Shown here piece after piece: positions 18,052 to 27,289 of a stretch of DNA of 64,000 nucleotides (within the stretch, counting starts at the first letter, position 1; the number at the start of each line of letters is the position of its first letter). Source of the DNA: Maribacter polysaccharolyticus (GTDB lineage: Bacteria > Bacteroidota > Bacteroidia > Flavobacteriales > Flavobacteriaceae); assembly GCF_028882255.1 (NCBI RefSeq), contig NZ_JARBUY010000001.1, forward strand, positions 836,344 through 900,343, given 5' to 3'. The notes under the pieces are model-generated. The model made no database searches and was not told the origin of the DNA. It worked only from the letters and a program-made list of their open reading frames with translations. The translations under genes and the position numbers were made by a program.

Positions 18052-18804
18052 TTAATTTTCCTCGATTAACTTATATACTTTGAAATTGTCTATGGTCATA
18101 TGGTTATTGACCGTCCTTAAACCGAAATATCCCGATAAATAAGGATTCGCATCATAAAAATCGACCATTAGAACATCATCCCTATAATATCTAATGAAGT
18201 TCTTATGTGCTATGATCTTGATATGGTAAACTTGATTGGGGGCCAATAAAAAATCAGGTCTTGTAAAGTCATATTCCGGTAGTAAAGGTCGCTCCCCGTT
18301 ACCTACATACCGCCTAAAACGGGTTTTTGAATTGTCGTGACCGCCCACGCCCATATAATACAGCCTAAGGCTATCATAATTTGTGAATTTACCGCCCCGT
18401 TCCTCCGATTTTTCAAATAGGTTTTCAGGATGTTCCATATCTTTTGCCATCCAAAAACAGTTCATGTCCGAAACGCGGTCATTTGGTCCTCCGTTATCGA
18501 TTATATAGGTGTCGTATTCAATTAGGACAGATCCTTCCAATTCTTTTTTAAACCAAATGGTGCAACCGGCAACATCGTTGATTTCCAATTTACCGTTCTT
18601 GATTTCAGCCTTGCCCCCCTCCATTTGTTCAACGACCCAATTGTCCATTCCCGTATCAAAGTCTTCTTCATAGAGTAATGTAGGGGTTACTTTGACCGTA
18701 TCATTCAAAACAATGTACTTGCCCTGTGCACATGAAACAAGGCCGACAAATAGTGTCAACATCAACATCGGAATTGCGCGGGTACATGCTGATTTTCCTT
18801 TCAT
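18052..18804 (-). CDS. Secreted concanavalin-like protein (DUF6250/DUF1961-like)
   Basis: A 250-residue protein with a lipoprotein-type signal (VGLVSCAQG). The body looks like a jelly-roll domain: LLYEEDFDTGMDNWVVEQ, then IEYDTYIIDNGGPNDRVSDM, FWMAKD, a central RLYYMGVGGHDNSKTRFRRY, and a closing YLSGYFGLRTVNNHMTIDNF. This pattern matches DUF6250/DUF1961-type proteins, found in loci for pectin-like and other uronate polymers; a lectin-like or enzymatic role is possible. It sits 24 bp upstream of kduI in the same direction and is probably co-transcribed. The GGPNDRVSD stretch and the conserved His/Arg cluster could be a ligand site. I do not know its reaction. Confidence 0.55.
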   Translation of the reverse strand: MKGKSACTRAIPMLMLTLFVGLVSCAQGKYIVLNDTVKVTPTLLYEEDFDTGMDNWVVEQMEGGKAEIKNGKLEINDVAGCTIWFKKELEGSVLIEYDTYIIDNGGPNDRVSDMNCFWMAKDMEHPENLFEKSEERGGKFTNYDSLRLYYMGVGGHDNSKTRFRRYVGNGERPLLPEYDFTRPDFLLAPNQVYHIKIIAHKNFIRYYRDDVLMVDFYDANPYLSGYFGLRTVNNHMTIDNFKVYKLIEEN

Positions 18805-19004
18805 TGGAAATGAGGTTTAGTATTAAAAACATAGTCACCTATGGCATACGCAAATTGGCAAAAAGAAATAGTTGCCACTATAAATCATAGCCCTAATATG
18901 ATAAACAATGATGCATTTGAAGTATATAGGGTTCATATGCAGGCTGAAAGCTTTTGCTCCCCCCCTTGAAAGCCAGATTACCAATAAAATGTTTTTTTAA
19001 CTTC

Positions 19005-19826
19005 TCAATCCCTCAAAAACTTCTTCATGGGAACTGCCCTTTTAAACTCCTTGATCCTGATGTTGCGGTAATAAATCTCAGCAGTTTCGGATTGAAACCC
19101 TATTACCCCTTCACTTACTGAAAGATCGGTCGCCATGTTTACGATTTGACCATTTAGTTTATGAATCACATATTTATTGCCCATGACAATGATCTCGCAT
19201 TCATTCCATTTAGCGTTGAGTGCATGGTAATCTAAGTTGGGCGCCCCATAAAGTTCGTTTTTCTTTTGTTCAAATTTCTTACCTCCCTCACTGGGCAACA
19301 GGAAGGTTCTACCATCTCCCGAATACCAATCCAAAGTGGTCCCAGCAGCCCAAAAATCCCCTGTATGGTTCCTGTTGGCGATGTGGTCATAGCGAATTTG
19401 GTATTCAATGCCTTTTGGCCATACCTTATCGTCATAAACATGGTAATAACATCCCGCATCGTATTGCCATTGATCAAAGTTGTTCGCTATTTTTTTACCC
19501 CATTTATACTCGAAGCGAAGTATGTATTTACTGTATTTCTTTTTGGTAAAAAACAGCCCATGAGTTCCATTTTCACCCGTATTCAGGTTTAAACTGTCCG
19601 GAAAATCCTTGAACACATGTACAACCCCATCTTCGATGGCATACACCTTTTTTGCCATTTCCGAATCGCCATTCCTCAACTTAAGATTCCACCCATCCCA
19701 GTTCTCACCATTGAATAAATCCACAAAACCATCCTCTTTAGAGGTGCTGCCCTGTGCCTGGGAAATGTTAAATGAAAAGCTGAAAAAGATCAATAGCAAA
19801 CTTACGAACCGGAGTTGATTTTTCAT
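19005..19826 (-). CDS. DUF1080 (3-keto-disaccharide hydrolase-type) secreted protein
   Basis: A 273-residue protein with a signal peptide (about 1-25, ending SQAQG) and one DUF1080 jelly-roll domain: FVDLFNGENWDGWNL at the N-terminus, YILRFEYKW, EYQIRYD, the mid-domain KWNECEIIVMGNKYVIHKLNG, and IGFQSETAEIYYRNIRIKEF at the end. Members of this fold are described as 3-keto-disaccharide hydrolases, while others may simply bind sugar. It lies 11 bp downstream of the GH3 gene and is likely co-transcribed. The ATG at 19826 is preferred over a TTG five codons earlier. A 200-bp gap to the next gene leaves room for a promoter. Confidence 0.8.
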   Translation of the reverse strand: MKNQLRFVSLLLIFFSFSFNISQAQGSTSKEDGFVDLFNGENWDGWNLKLRNGDSEMAKKVYAIEDGVVHVFKDFPDSLNLNTGENGTHGLFFTKKKYSKYILRFEYKWGKKIANNFDQWQYDAGCYYHVYDDKVWPKGIEYQIRYDHIANRNHTGDFWAAGTTLDWYSGDGRTFLLPSEGGKKFEQKKNELYGAPNLDYHALNAKWNECEIIVMGNKYVIHKLNGQIVNMATDLSVSEGVIGFQSETAEIYYRNIRIKEFKRAVPMKKFLRD

Positions 19827-19837
19827 ATCCTTGTTTA

Positions 19838-22246
19838 TCAATCGATTATTTCAAATTTTCCATTTAAGTGTATATTTTCCGAAGAACTGCCTATTAATAC
19901 CTGAAAATAACCAGGTTCAACGGTCCAGTTCATATGCTTGTCTAGTAACTCCAAATCATCGGGTTTCAACGTAAAATGCACGGTTTTAGTTTCATTGGGT
20001 AGCAGATGCACCCTTTCGAATCCGCGTAATTGACTTTCATACGTCGTAACACTGCTCACCTCATCCTTTACATAAAGCTGCACTACTTCATCTCCCTCCC
20101 GCTTTCCGGTATTCTTGATTTTGAACGACACCTGGATGTCACTTTCGGAATGCTTGGTTTTTTGATCTATTGTTAGGTCACTATACTCAAAAGTGGTATA
20201 ACTTAGTCCATATCCAAAGGGGTATAACGATCCCAGCACCCTGGTACGGCCAAATCCGTTGGGGCCAACCTCGGGTTGGCTTGCTTGGGAACCGGGTTTA
20301 AAAGGAAAGTTCAAGGGAATCTGGCCCACGCTCTTTGGGAAAGTGGTCGTAAGCTTCCCTCCCGGATTATAATCCCCAAACAAGGTTTCGGCAATGACCT
20401 CCCCTGCCGAGACACTGGGAAACCATGCCTCAAGAATGGCCGGTATGTATTTATTTTCCCAGTTGATCGTTAACGGTTGCCCGTTTATAAGTACGAGTAC
20501 TACAGGTTTCCCCGTTGCATACAAGGCCTGGACCAATTGAAGTTGCCTGCCGGGAAGCCCTAAACCTGTGCGTGACATACTCTCCCCCACTCTTTTATCA
20601 TCTTCACCGACCACTGCGATGATAATATCGGCTTTTTGGGCTTTTTCCACTGCAGCATCGATCCCTGCCTGTTCTTCTTTTGTCAAAGGAGTCGGGATGA
20701 TCTCGGTTACAGGCCAATCAGGATCTACTACCTCGCAACCTTTTTCATACACAACGTTCAATCTTCCGTCACCATAATTTTTTATCCCCTCATACACCGT
20801 TACTGCCGGGTTATCCGAAGGACCGTATCGGCTATACATGAAATTCACCTCTTTGGCCAACGGACCCGTTACCAAAACATTCTTGATCTTATCGCTATCC
20901 AACGGAAGTAGATTTCCCTCATTTTTTAAAAGAACGAGCGATTCCCTATTGATTTGTTTGGCAAAAGCCCCATCGTCTTGGGTATGCACCGTTGTATCGG
21001 CTGCTTTCGTATTTTCAACAAAAGGACTATCGAACAACCCCAATTCAAATTTCACCCGTAATATTTCAGAAACCCTAAGATCAATGGTCTTCATCGATAT
21101 TTTACCTTCATTGATCAACTCCCTTAAGGATTCTATAAAGGATTCGGGGGTCCTAAAAGTAGTACGTACATTCAAGCCTGCTTCGACTACCTGCCTAACG
21201 GCTTCTTTATAATCCCCTGCCACACGGTGTTTGTCGGAAACATATTCCACCGCTTCACTATCCGAAACGACATATCCCTTAAATCCGTATTTTTCCCGAA
21301 GCAACTCCGTTAAAAAATAATGACTTGCCGTAACCGGCACCCCATCATAATCATTATAACTGCTCATAACCCCCAAGGGTGATGCTTCTTCAATAACCCT
21401 TTTAAAAGGGTACAGATACATTTGGTGCATTTCCCTTGGTGCTACGTGGGGATCGGTACGGGCTGCCCCGTCACGCGCCCCTTTGGGAACACTATAGACT
21501 GCAAAATGCTTTAATGTCGAAGCAACCCCTTCCGATTGGATACCTAAGGTCATTTGCTTGCCCATTTCCGCAATATGGAATGGGTCTTCCCCATAACATT
21601 CGAGTACCCGGCCCCAACGTGGGTCTCGGGCCACATCCAAAATAGGGGCATAAACGTTGGTATACCCCAAAGCCTTGGCCTCCCGACCTACTACCTGCCC
21701 GGCTTTAAACACCAAATCCTTGTTCCAGGTACTCCCGATACCGATTGGCGCAGGGAGCGGCGTGGCTTTTTTATGGCATAGGCCATGGATCCCCTCATTG
21801 GTAAAATCGACCGGTATACCAAGACGCGTTTCTTCAACAAACCACTTTTGTACCGTATTAATGGCTTCGGCATGGGTACTGAAAGGGAAGGAATATTGCG
21901 TATGTGTTTTTTCCTGGTTCCAAATGGTATTCAAATGTTCGTCAATATTACCGATACCGTCTTTCCATACCTTATTTTTCCATTCGGGTGTGGGCAACTC
22001 ATCTTCCAATACCCTGGCATAACCATATAGGGTGGCCATCTGGCAGGTTTTTTCATCGACGTTCATTAAGGAAACCAAGTTTTTTACCCGGGCTTCTATA
22101 GGTGCTTTGGAATCTTCATAAACATCTTTGGTTCCATTCTTATTAAAATCGATCCAATCTTTATGGTAAATGGATTTCTTCCCCGTTTTCATTCCTATAC
22201 AGAGAAAGAAAAAAGTAAACATCGCTATAAACTTGAATGGCTTCAT
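19838..22246 (-). CDS. GH3 beta-glycosidase (beta-glucosidase/xylosidase type)
   Basis: An 802-residue exported enzyme with a signal peptide, a GH3 N-terminal TIM-barrel domain, a C-terminal alpha/beta sandwich (about 430-640) and a fibronectin-III-like tail (about 690-790). The substrate-binding KHFAVYS (about 246-252) and the nucleophile segment GYVVSDSEAVEY (Asp about 329) are intact, as are GIGSTWNKDL and DPRWGRVLECYGEDP. It should remove a beta-linked glucose or xylose from the non-reducing end of oligosaccharides in the periplasm. The specificity is not readable from sequence; the xylosidase-rich neighbourhood favours xylose. Confidence 0.92.
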   Translation of the reverse strand: MKPFKFIAMFTFFFLCIGMKTGKKSIYHKDWIDFNKNGTKDVYEDSKAPIEARVKNLVSLMNVDEKTCQMATLYGYARVLEDELPTPEWKNKVWKDGIGNIDEHLNTIWNQEKTHTQYSFPFSTHAEAINTVQKWFVEETRLGIPVDFTNEGIHGLCHKKATPLPAPIGIGSTWNKDLVFKAGQVVGREAKALGYTNVYAPILDVARDPRWGRVLECYGEDPFHIAEMGKQMTLGIQSEGVASTLKHFAVYSVPKGARDGAARTDPHVAPREMHQMYLYPFKRVIEEASPLGVMSSYNDYDGVPVTASHYFLTELLREKYGFKGYVVSDSEAVEYVSDKHRVAGDYKEAVRQVVEAGLNVRTTFRTPESFIESLRELINEGKISMKTIDLRVSEILRVKFELGLFDSPFVENTKAADTTVHTQDDGAFAKQINRESLVLLKNEGNLLPLDSDKIKNVLVTGPLAKEVNFMYSRYGPSDNPAVTVYEGIKNYGDGRLNVVYEKGCEVVDPDWPVTEIIPTPLTKEEQAGIDAAVEKAQKADIIIAVVGEDDKRVGESMSRTGLGLPGRQLQLVQALYATGKPVVLVLINGQPLTINWENKYIPAILEAWFPSVSAGEVIAETLFGDYNPGGKLTTTFPKSVGQIPLNFPFKPGSQASQPEVGPNGFGRTRVLGSLYPFGYGLSYTTFEYSDLTIDQKTKHSESDIQVSFKIKNTGKREGDEVVQLYVKDEVSSVTTYESQLRGFERVHLLPNETKTVHFTLKPDDLELLDKHMNWTVEPGYFQVLIGSSSENIHLNGKFEIID

Positions 22247-22326
22247 TATATTTCTTTTTTATCGCATCATACTATTCTCGGCATCCCATACCATAGGGAT
22301 GGGCTAAAGTGAGTCTCCTTGGATGT

Positions 22327-23970
22327 TTAATTGACCTGCTCGATCAATACCAAACTCCAAGGGGCAATCTCATGTTCAATTACAAGTTCCCCTTTCGCAT
22401 CGGCAAAAAGGAATTCCGTTTTCATGGTATTCGCATATTCTTTCATCACCTTGATCTGTTCCCTCGTAGGTGGCTCCGGTTTCCCCATGGCCTCCCAAAA
22501 ATTATGGATGTTACCATGGTCTTTATCCATGATTTCGATTTTGAACAAAGTACCGGGGGCTAGGTCTGTAAATGACAATTCAAGCTTTTTGGAAGTACCC
22601 TCTTCCCTTTTATTGGTCCCGGAAGGGACTGCATTGACGTATTCTACCGGATAATTATACGCCAAGGCCACGATCTTATCATCAGAAGACTTTTTACTTA
22701 CAAAAACGTGATCATCGTTGTATAACTTTTGATCCCCTAGTTGATGTAACATACGATATGCGTGATAGGAAGGCTTTACCAAGCCTTGAAAGTTTATCAT
22801 CCCGAATCCGCCATGGAAAATACTGGCAGCCCCGCCTTTTTCCTCAAAAATATCGGTAAACGTCCATAAGGACAAGGAATTCGTCAATCCGATACATTCC
22901 AAGTTACTTCTAACAATATATGCCGCAGAAGGTAGTCGATCGTGCATATGATCCCTACTACTGGGGCTGGTGTTCCATTCGGTAAGATGGATCTCTACAT
23001 CGGGATAGGCACTTTTGGCAATGGTATTTTTAAGCCATTGCAGATCTTCTTTTAAAGAATATACGTAACGTGTGAGTCCTTTCCCTTTTCCCGTTTCCGG
23101 ATTGAATGCATAATCGGTAGGATAAGGATGGGTACTCACAAAATCTACGGGCAGTTTCTCTTTCTTACAGTATTTTAGAAAGTCCTCGATCCATACTCCA
23201 TGCCATTTTAGACTATTGACATCCTCTGCATTAAAAACAGCATCCGAAACGTCATTATTGGTTATTTCCCCATCAAAGCGTGTATCGGGTACAAAATTAC
23301 TCGTAGAGGGACCACCGATTTTCAACCGTTCATCGACCGACTTAACGGCCAAGGCCGATTGCTTATACAATTCGAAATATTGCGACTTGGTGCCATCCCA
23401 AAAGAACGGATAAAGGTTGGGTTCATTCCATACTTCAAAATACCAGGTCAACACTTCTTCAATGCCATAGCGGTCCACACAATGTTGGGTGAACGCCTTG
23501 ACCAAATCGTGCCATTTCCCAAAAGAATCGGCTGCTGGGGTAATATTGGCCTTCCACCAAAAAACCGTCTTGGAATTCTCGGCGGCCATACTTGTGGGAA
23601 AAAAAGCCAATTCAACAAAGGGTTTCACCTTTACATCCAACATCCTATCGAACAGATCGTCTATATACTGCCAATTGTAAACGGTTTTTCCCCTTTCTTC
23701 AATTATGGGAAACATGTCATCGTGGAAAAGTCCGTGAAACCGAACATACTCAAAACCACAGTTTTCCTGCACCTGCTCCAATTGTTCGAGCCAACCGGCC
23801 CTTAAGCCCTCATTGGCACGGCCTGCCCCAACCATCTTGCTCCAATAATGATCAAACTTTTCGCCACTGTCATTGGCATTGATAACAATAGGTTGCTGTG
23901 CTACGGCAAACAGTCCGGCGAACAGGACAAATGCCATGATCAAAATATTCTCTCTAATCTTACAATTCAT
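22327..23970 (-). CDS. GH39 glycosidase (beta-xylosidase type), copy 1
   Basis: A 547-residue exported protein with a signal peptide ending at about FAVAQQ. The clan GH-A catalytic pair is clear: the acid/base in WYFEVWNEPNL (Glu about 183) and the nucleophile in IHLTEWNTSP (Glu about 331). The GH39 entry sequence GAGRANEGLRAGW, with CGFEYVRFHGLFHDDM, matches beta-xylosidases of the family; alpha-L-iduronidase activity also occurs in GH39. It is strongly similar along its whole length to the second copy at 47825-49459. Only 11 bp separate it from the GH30 gene. The start is ATG 23970. Confidence 0.92.
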   Translation of the reverse strand: MNCKIRENILIMAFVLFAGLFAVAQQPIVINANDSGEKFDHYWSKMVGAGRANEGLRAGWLEQLEQVQENCGFEYVRFHGLFHDDMFPIIEERGKTVYNWQYIDDLFDRMLDVKVKPFVELAFFPTSMAAENSKTVFWWKANITPAADSFGKWHDLVKAFTQHCVDRYGIEEVLTWYFEVWNEPNLYPFFWDGTKSQYFELYKQSALAVKSVDERLKIGGPSTSNFVPDTRFDGEITNNDVSDAVFNAEDVNSLKWHGVWIEDFLKYCKKEKLPVDFVSTHPYPTDYAFNPETGKGKGLTRYVYSLKEDLQWLKNTIAKSAYPDVEIHLTEWNTSPSSRDHMHDRLPSAAYIVRSNLECIGLTNSLSLWTFTDIFEEKGGAASIFHGGFGMINFQGLVKPSYHAYRMLHQLGDQKLYNDDHVFVSKKSSDDKIVALAYNYPVEYVNAVPSGTNKREEGTSKKLELSFTDLAPGTLFKIEIMDKDHGNIHNFWEAMGKPEPPTREQIKVMKEYANTMKTEFLFADAKGELVIEHEIAPWSLVLIEQVN

Positions 23971-23981
23971 TTCCAATGGAT

Positions 23982-25412
23982 TTATTCGGTTATCAAAAGT
24001 GTGCTGATCGACTTGGGGTTGACATTCACGGCAAAACGCGCTTCGTTTATTATGATATTCAACGTCTCTTGGGTATCTTTGGGATTATTGACCAATACGG
24101 CAATACGCCCATCCTTCAATTTAAACACCGCATGGTTTTTACCTTCTGAGGATTTTAGGTAATGGTCGCCGGGTTGCACAAAATGCGATACATGCTTGAA
24201 TAAATAGAATTCATCGGTATAGGTGACTTTTTTCGCATTCCTATCCACAACCACCATGGAATTCTGTGGCCAGCCCCATGCACTTTTTCCCGTTTCATCC
24301 AAAACCATGTTCCAATACATATGGGACCCCGCTCCATTATTTAAAAAGTGTACAAGGGTGTTCCATGAACTTTCTAAGGAAGTCCAATCGTTTTCATGCT
24401 CTCCACACTTATTTTCGGTTTGCATCAATTTGATGCCAGGATACTCTTTATGAATAGTTGGTATGGCCTTTGACCCACCCCATTGGAAACCAATTCCTTT
24501 TATGTATTTGCTTGCATCCTTAAATTTTAAAACGGTTCTTACATAATTAGGGTCACCAGAATTAACCGTTCCCAACCATATTTCTGCATCCAGATTATCT
24601 GCCTTGAATTGTGGTCCTAAAAATTCACTTATAAAATATCCCATATCTTCTGGTCTCCATGTACAACTTGGCCAGTTAGGTTGATATGCAATTTCATTTT
24701 GGGGTTGAATGGAAAACAGTTCTATACCTTCTTTTTTATAAGCTTGTACAAATTTTGAAAAATATAGTGCGTACGCCTTTAAATAGCGCTCTTGCATTTT
24801 AAATGCCGTAGCGTTGTTCAAGATTTGGGCTTCTGGATTCATTTTATTCCCATCTAAAGCGTTTCCAAACTCGCCACTTCTCATAGCATAATGGTCATTC
24901 ACTTTCATCCATGCCGGAGGTGTCCATGGTGATGCCCAAATTTTTAGTTCTGGGTTTACTTCTAATGCGGCTTCTAAATAGGGAATTAAAATGTAGCGGT
25001 CTCTATCTATATTAAAATCGCGCATTTCAAAATCTTCCGGCACATCATTGCTAGAATAATAACTCAAGGCATAGTCAGAAGCTCCCAACGGGATTCTACA
25101 CATAGAGAAATTACACCCCTCATCGGAAAACAGATCCTTAAAGACCTGTTTTGAGGATGCTTTGGGCAAGGCCTCCAAAGCATCCCACCCCAATTCATTG
25201 AACGCTCCGCCTATACCATCGATCTCCTGTAGTAGACTATCGGTATACACCACAATGTCGGTCGCATTGGCAGCCGTTTCTTTGGATAAAAACTTTTTGG
25301 CCTTGACCCATCGTTCGGAAGCCGTAGTATATACCATTTCCACTTTTTGGGAAAATGCCGGATTAAACGCAAAAAACATCAATAGTATGACACCATATTT
25401 TCCAATTCGCAT
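23982..25412 (-). CDS. GH30 glycosidase
   Basis: A 476-residue exported protein (signal peptide about 1-21, ending AFSQ) with the GH30 barrel and beta-side domain. The acid/base is Glu240 in SIQPQNEIAY, the nucleophile is Glu333 in LMQTENKCGE, and the N-terminal IDGIGGAFNELGWDAL and WASPWTPPAWMK are family marks. GH30 members include glucosylceramidases, beta-glucosidases, beta-xylosidases and glucuronoxylanases. It lies in tight synteny with GH39 and GH3, probably one transcript. The ATG at 25412 gives a compact signal peptide; ATG 25433 is an alternative. Confidence 0.92.
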   Translation of the reverse strand: MRIGKYGVILLMFFAFNPAFSQKVEMVYTTASERWVKAKKFLSKETAANATDIVVYTDSLLQEIDGIGGAFNELGWDALEALPKASSKQVFKDLFSDEGCNFSMCRIPLGASDYALSYYSSNDVPEDFEMRDFNIDRDRYILIPYLEAALEVNPELKIWASPWTPPAWMKVNDHYAMRSGEFGNALDGNKMNPEAQILNNATAFKMQERYLKAYALYFSKFVQAYKKEGIELFSIQPQNEIAYQPNWPSCTWRPEDMGYFISEFLGPQFKADNLDAEIWLGTVNSGDPNYVRTVLKFKDASKYIKGIGFQWGGSKAIPTIHKEYPGIKLMQTENKCGEHENDWTSLESSWNTLVHFLNNGAGSHMYWNMVLDETGKSAWGWPQNSMVVVDRNAKKVTYTDEFYLFKHVSHFVQPGDHYLKSSEGKNHAVFKLKDGRIAVLVNNPKDTQETLNIIINEARFAVNVNPKSISTLLITE

Positions 25413-25462
25413 TGTATTTCTTCTTATTTCCATTTTTTATAATCGGTTTAGCATTTGATACA

Positions 25463-27055
25463 TTATTCCGTGGTAAAAACGGCCGCTGGAAGCCCTTCTT
25501 TATTGTATAGATTCGCTCCCTCCGGATAAGACGACCATGCATAACGGACATGGGTAGGATCTGTAATCTCAGGATGGGATACTTCAATCTTATTTTTGGA
25601 AACTATATGGGCTTCTGCAGGTTTCCAAACACCATCCACACCCTTGACCTCAAACCATTTTAAAGGCTTATCTACAGCTACAGTAGCATTTAACAGCTGT
25701 TTCTTACCGACCATTAAACCAGAACCCACTTCCTTGAATTCTATTTGAATTTTATCCCCTATTACTTCATAAGAGTTGTAGAGTGGCCCACTTATGATAG
25801 GCACATTCATGCCGTAATCATTCTTTAAGGCCCAAAGTGCCAATCGTTTACCTGCATCCATTTTATTATGCGGGTGTACATCTTTTGCCTCCCCTAAATC
25901 ATACAGCACCGCCATTCCCGTTTTCGGCAATTTGAGTGTCCTCCTTAAATGATCGTTTACCATTGCCCACCCTAAATCAGAGCGTCTATCCGGCACTTTA
26001 TACGCTGCCAATTGCATCCAGTAAAAAGGAATGGTGCCCTGGCCCCATGCTTCCCTCCAACTTTTGATCAATGCGGTAAAGTAAGCTTCGTACCGTTCCT
26101 CGAAAAAATGTGAATTACTCTCTCCTTGATACCATAAAACACCTTTTACCTTATAAGGAATTATGGGATTGACCATGCCATTGTACAGCGTTGTAGGGTT
26201 TTGCATATTATTCAACGGATGCTTGCTATTGGGTTTGGACCCCGGTCTGCCTTTGGCTATCCATTTTTCATGTTTAACTTCGTACAGGGTATCCCTGAAA
26301 TTATCGGCATCCGCCTTTTTAATGGCGGATTTTAATTCGGACATAGTGGCCTCGTAGTACGCTTTTAGATTTTCATCGGCCAGATACACCTTTTCTGAAA
26401 TCCATGGTTGAATACGGGTGCCTCCCCAAGAACATTCCACCAATCCTATGGGCACGTCCAGTGCCTTGCGTAATTCTTTTGCGAAAAAATAACCTGTAGC
26501 CGTTATTTTACCTATTTGTTCGGGGTTTGCACTGATCCAATGTCCTTCAAAATTGGTTTGTTGTTTAAATAACGAGGTGGTCTGAAAAACTTCGATATGC
26601 CTAATATGATCATCATTGGCGGTAGCAACTTCATTTCTTATGTATTCCACCAAAGGTTGGTATCGAGGTTCCCTTGCATCGTTTACAAATTTGGAGAGTT
26701 CAAAATCCATATTCGATTGTCCCGTGCACAACCAAACCTCACCTGATAAAACATCGTTGATTTCAATGCGGTTTTTTCCTGAAATGGTAATTTTATAGGG
26801 TCCACCGGCCTTCGGGGTCTGTAGATCCACACGCCATTTACCGTCCTTGCCGGTTACAACGGTTGCCTTGTTTCCCCAACTGCCTACCACCTCTACTTGT
26901 TCCCCTGCATCTGCCCAACCCCAAATAGGGACTTCAGTTTCCCTTTGAATGACCATATGGTCAGAAAAAATGGCATTTAGGGTAACATCGGCTTTTGAAA
27001 TTTGGGGCAAGAAGACCAATAATACAGTTACAATTTTATAAAATGATCGCCTCAT
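25463..27055 (-). CDS. Sialate-O-acetylesterase-type SGNH esterase (DUF303/SASA)
   Basis: A 530-residue exported esterase with a signal peptide (about 1-22). The nucleophile Ser114 lies in EVWLCTGQSNMDFEL, followed by the family's GVLWYQGESNSH and the Asp/His block KDVHPHNKMDAGKRLALWAL. The N-terminal LNAIFSDHMVIQRETEVPIWG is typical of the family, which removes acetyl groups from sugars (sialic acid, xylan or other). In this locus deacetylation of the target polysaccharide is the likely job. The ATG at 27055 was chosen over an upstream one at 27139 that precedes the signal peptide by 28 residues. Confidence 0.9.
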   Translation of the reverse strand: MRRSFYKIVTVLLVFLPQISKADVTLNAIFSDHMVIQRETEVPIWGWADAGEQVEVVGSWGNKATVVTGKDGKWRVDLQTPKAGGPYKITISGKNRIEINDVLSGEVWLCTGQSNMDFELSKFVNDAREPRYQPLVEYIRNEVATANDDHIRHIEVFQTTSLFKQQTNFEGHWISANPEQIGKITATGYFFAKELRKALDVPIGLVECSWGGTRIQPWISEKVYLADENLKAYYEATMSELKSAIKKADADNFRDTLYEVKHEKWIAKGRPGSKPNSKHPLNNMQNPTTLYNGMVNPIIPYKVKGVLWYQGESNSHFFEERYEAYFTALIKSWREAWGQGTIPFYWMQLAAYKVPDRRSDLGWAMVNDHLRRTLKLPKTGMAVLYDLGEAKDVHPHNKMDAGKRLALWALKNDYGMNVPIISGPLYNSYEVIGDKIQIEFKEVGSGLMVGKKQLLNATVAVDKPLKWFEVKGVDGVWKPAEAHIVSKNKIEVSHPEITDPTHVRYAWSSYPEGANLYNKEGLPAAVFTTE

Positions 27056-27195
27056 TATTTTAATTTTATTATTATACATTACGCCCCTTGGCACAAAATA
27101 TGAAGGACAAAGAAATAACTGCAATATTGTGAAAATCAATATTGAAATCGATAACTAATTGCCCATTGATCATAAATAATGGTTCATTGCCATGA

Positions 27196-27226
27196 ATAAT
27201 GGGCCCAAAGCCTCACTACCCATTAT
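27196..27226. repeat. Inverted repeat in the gap between esterase and sulfatase genes
   Basis: ATAATGGG (27196-27203) and CCCATTAT (27219-27226) form an 8-bp inverted pair with a 15-nt loop inside the 234-bp gap 27056-27289. Related CCCATT and AATGG words recur in the same gap. It could be a regulator site or a weak terminator after the sulfatase gene that ends at 27290. Low confidence in function. Confidence 0.35.
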
Positions 27227-27289
27227 GGCCCGTTTATAGGCTACTTGAAAATCATCCCCTAGGAAATGTTGCGTTGTCCATTATCCAAT

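Noticed and set aside
27196-27226. Strong terminator between the esterase and sulfatase genes
   Set aside because: The stem is only 8 bp with a 15-nt loop and no T-run, so it is listed only as an inverted repeat.
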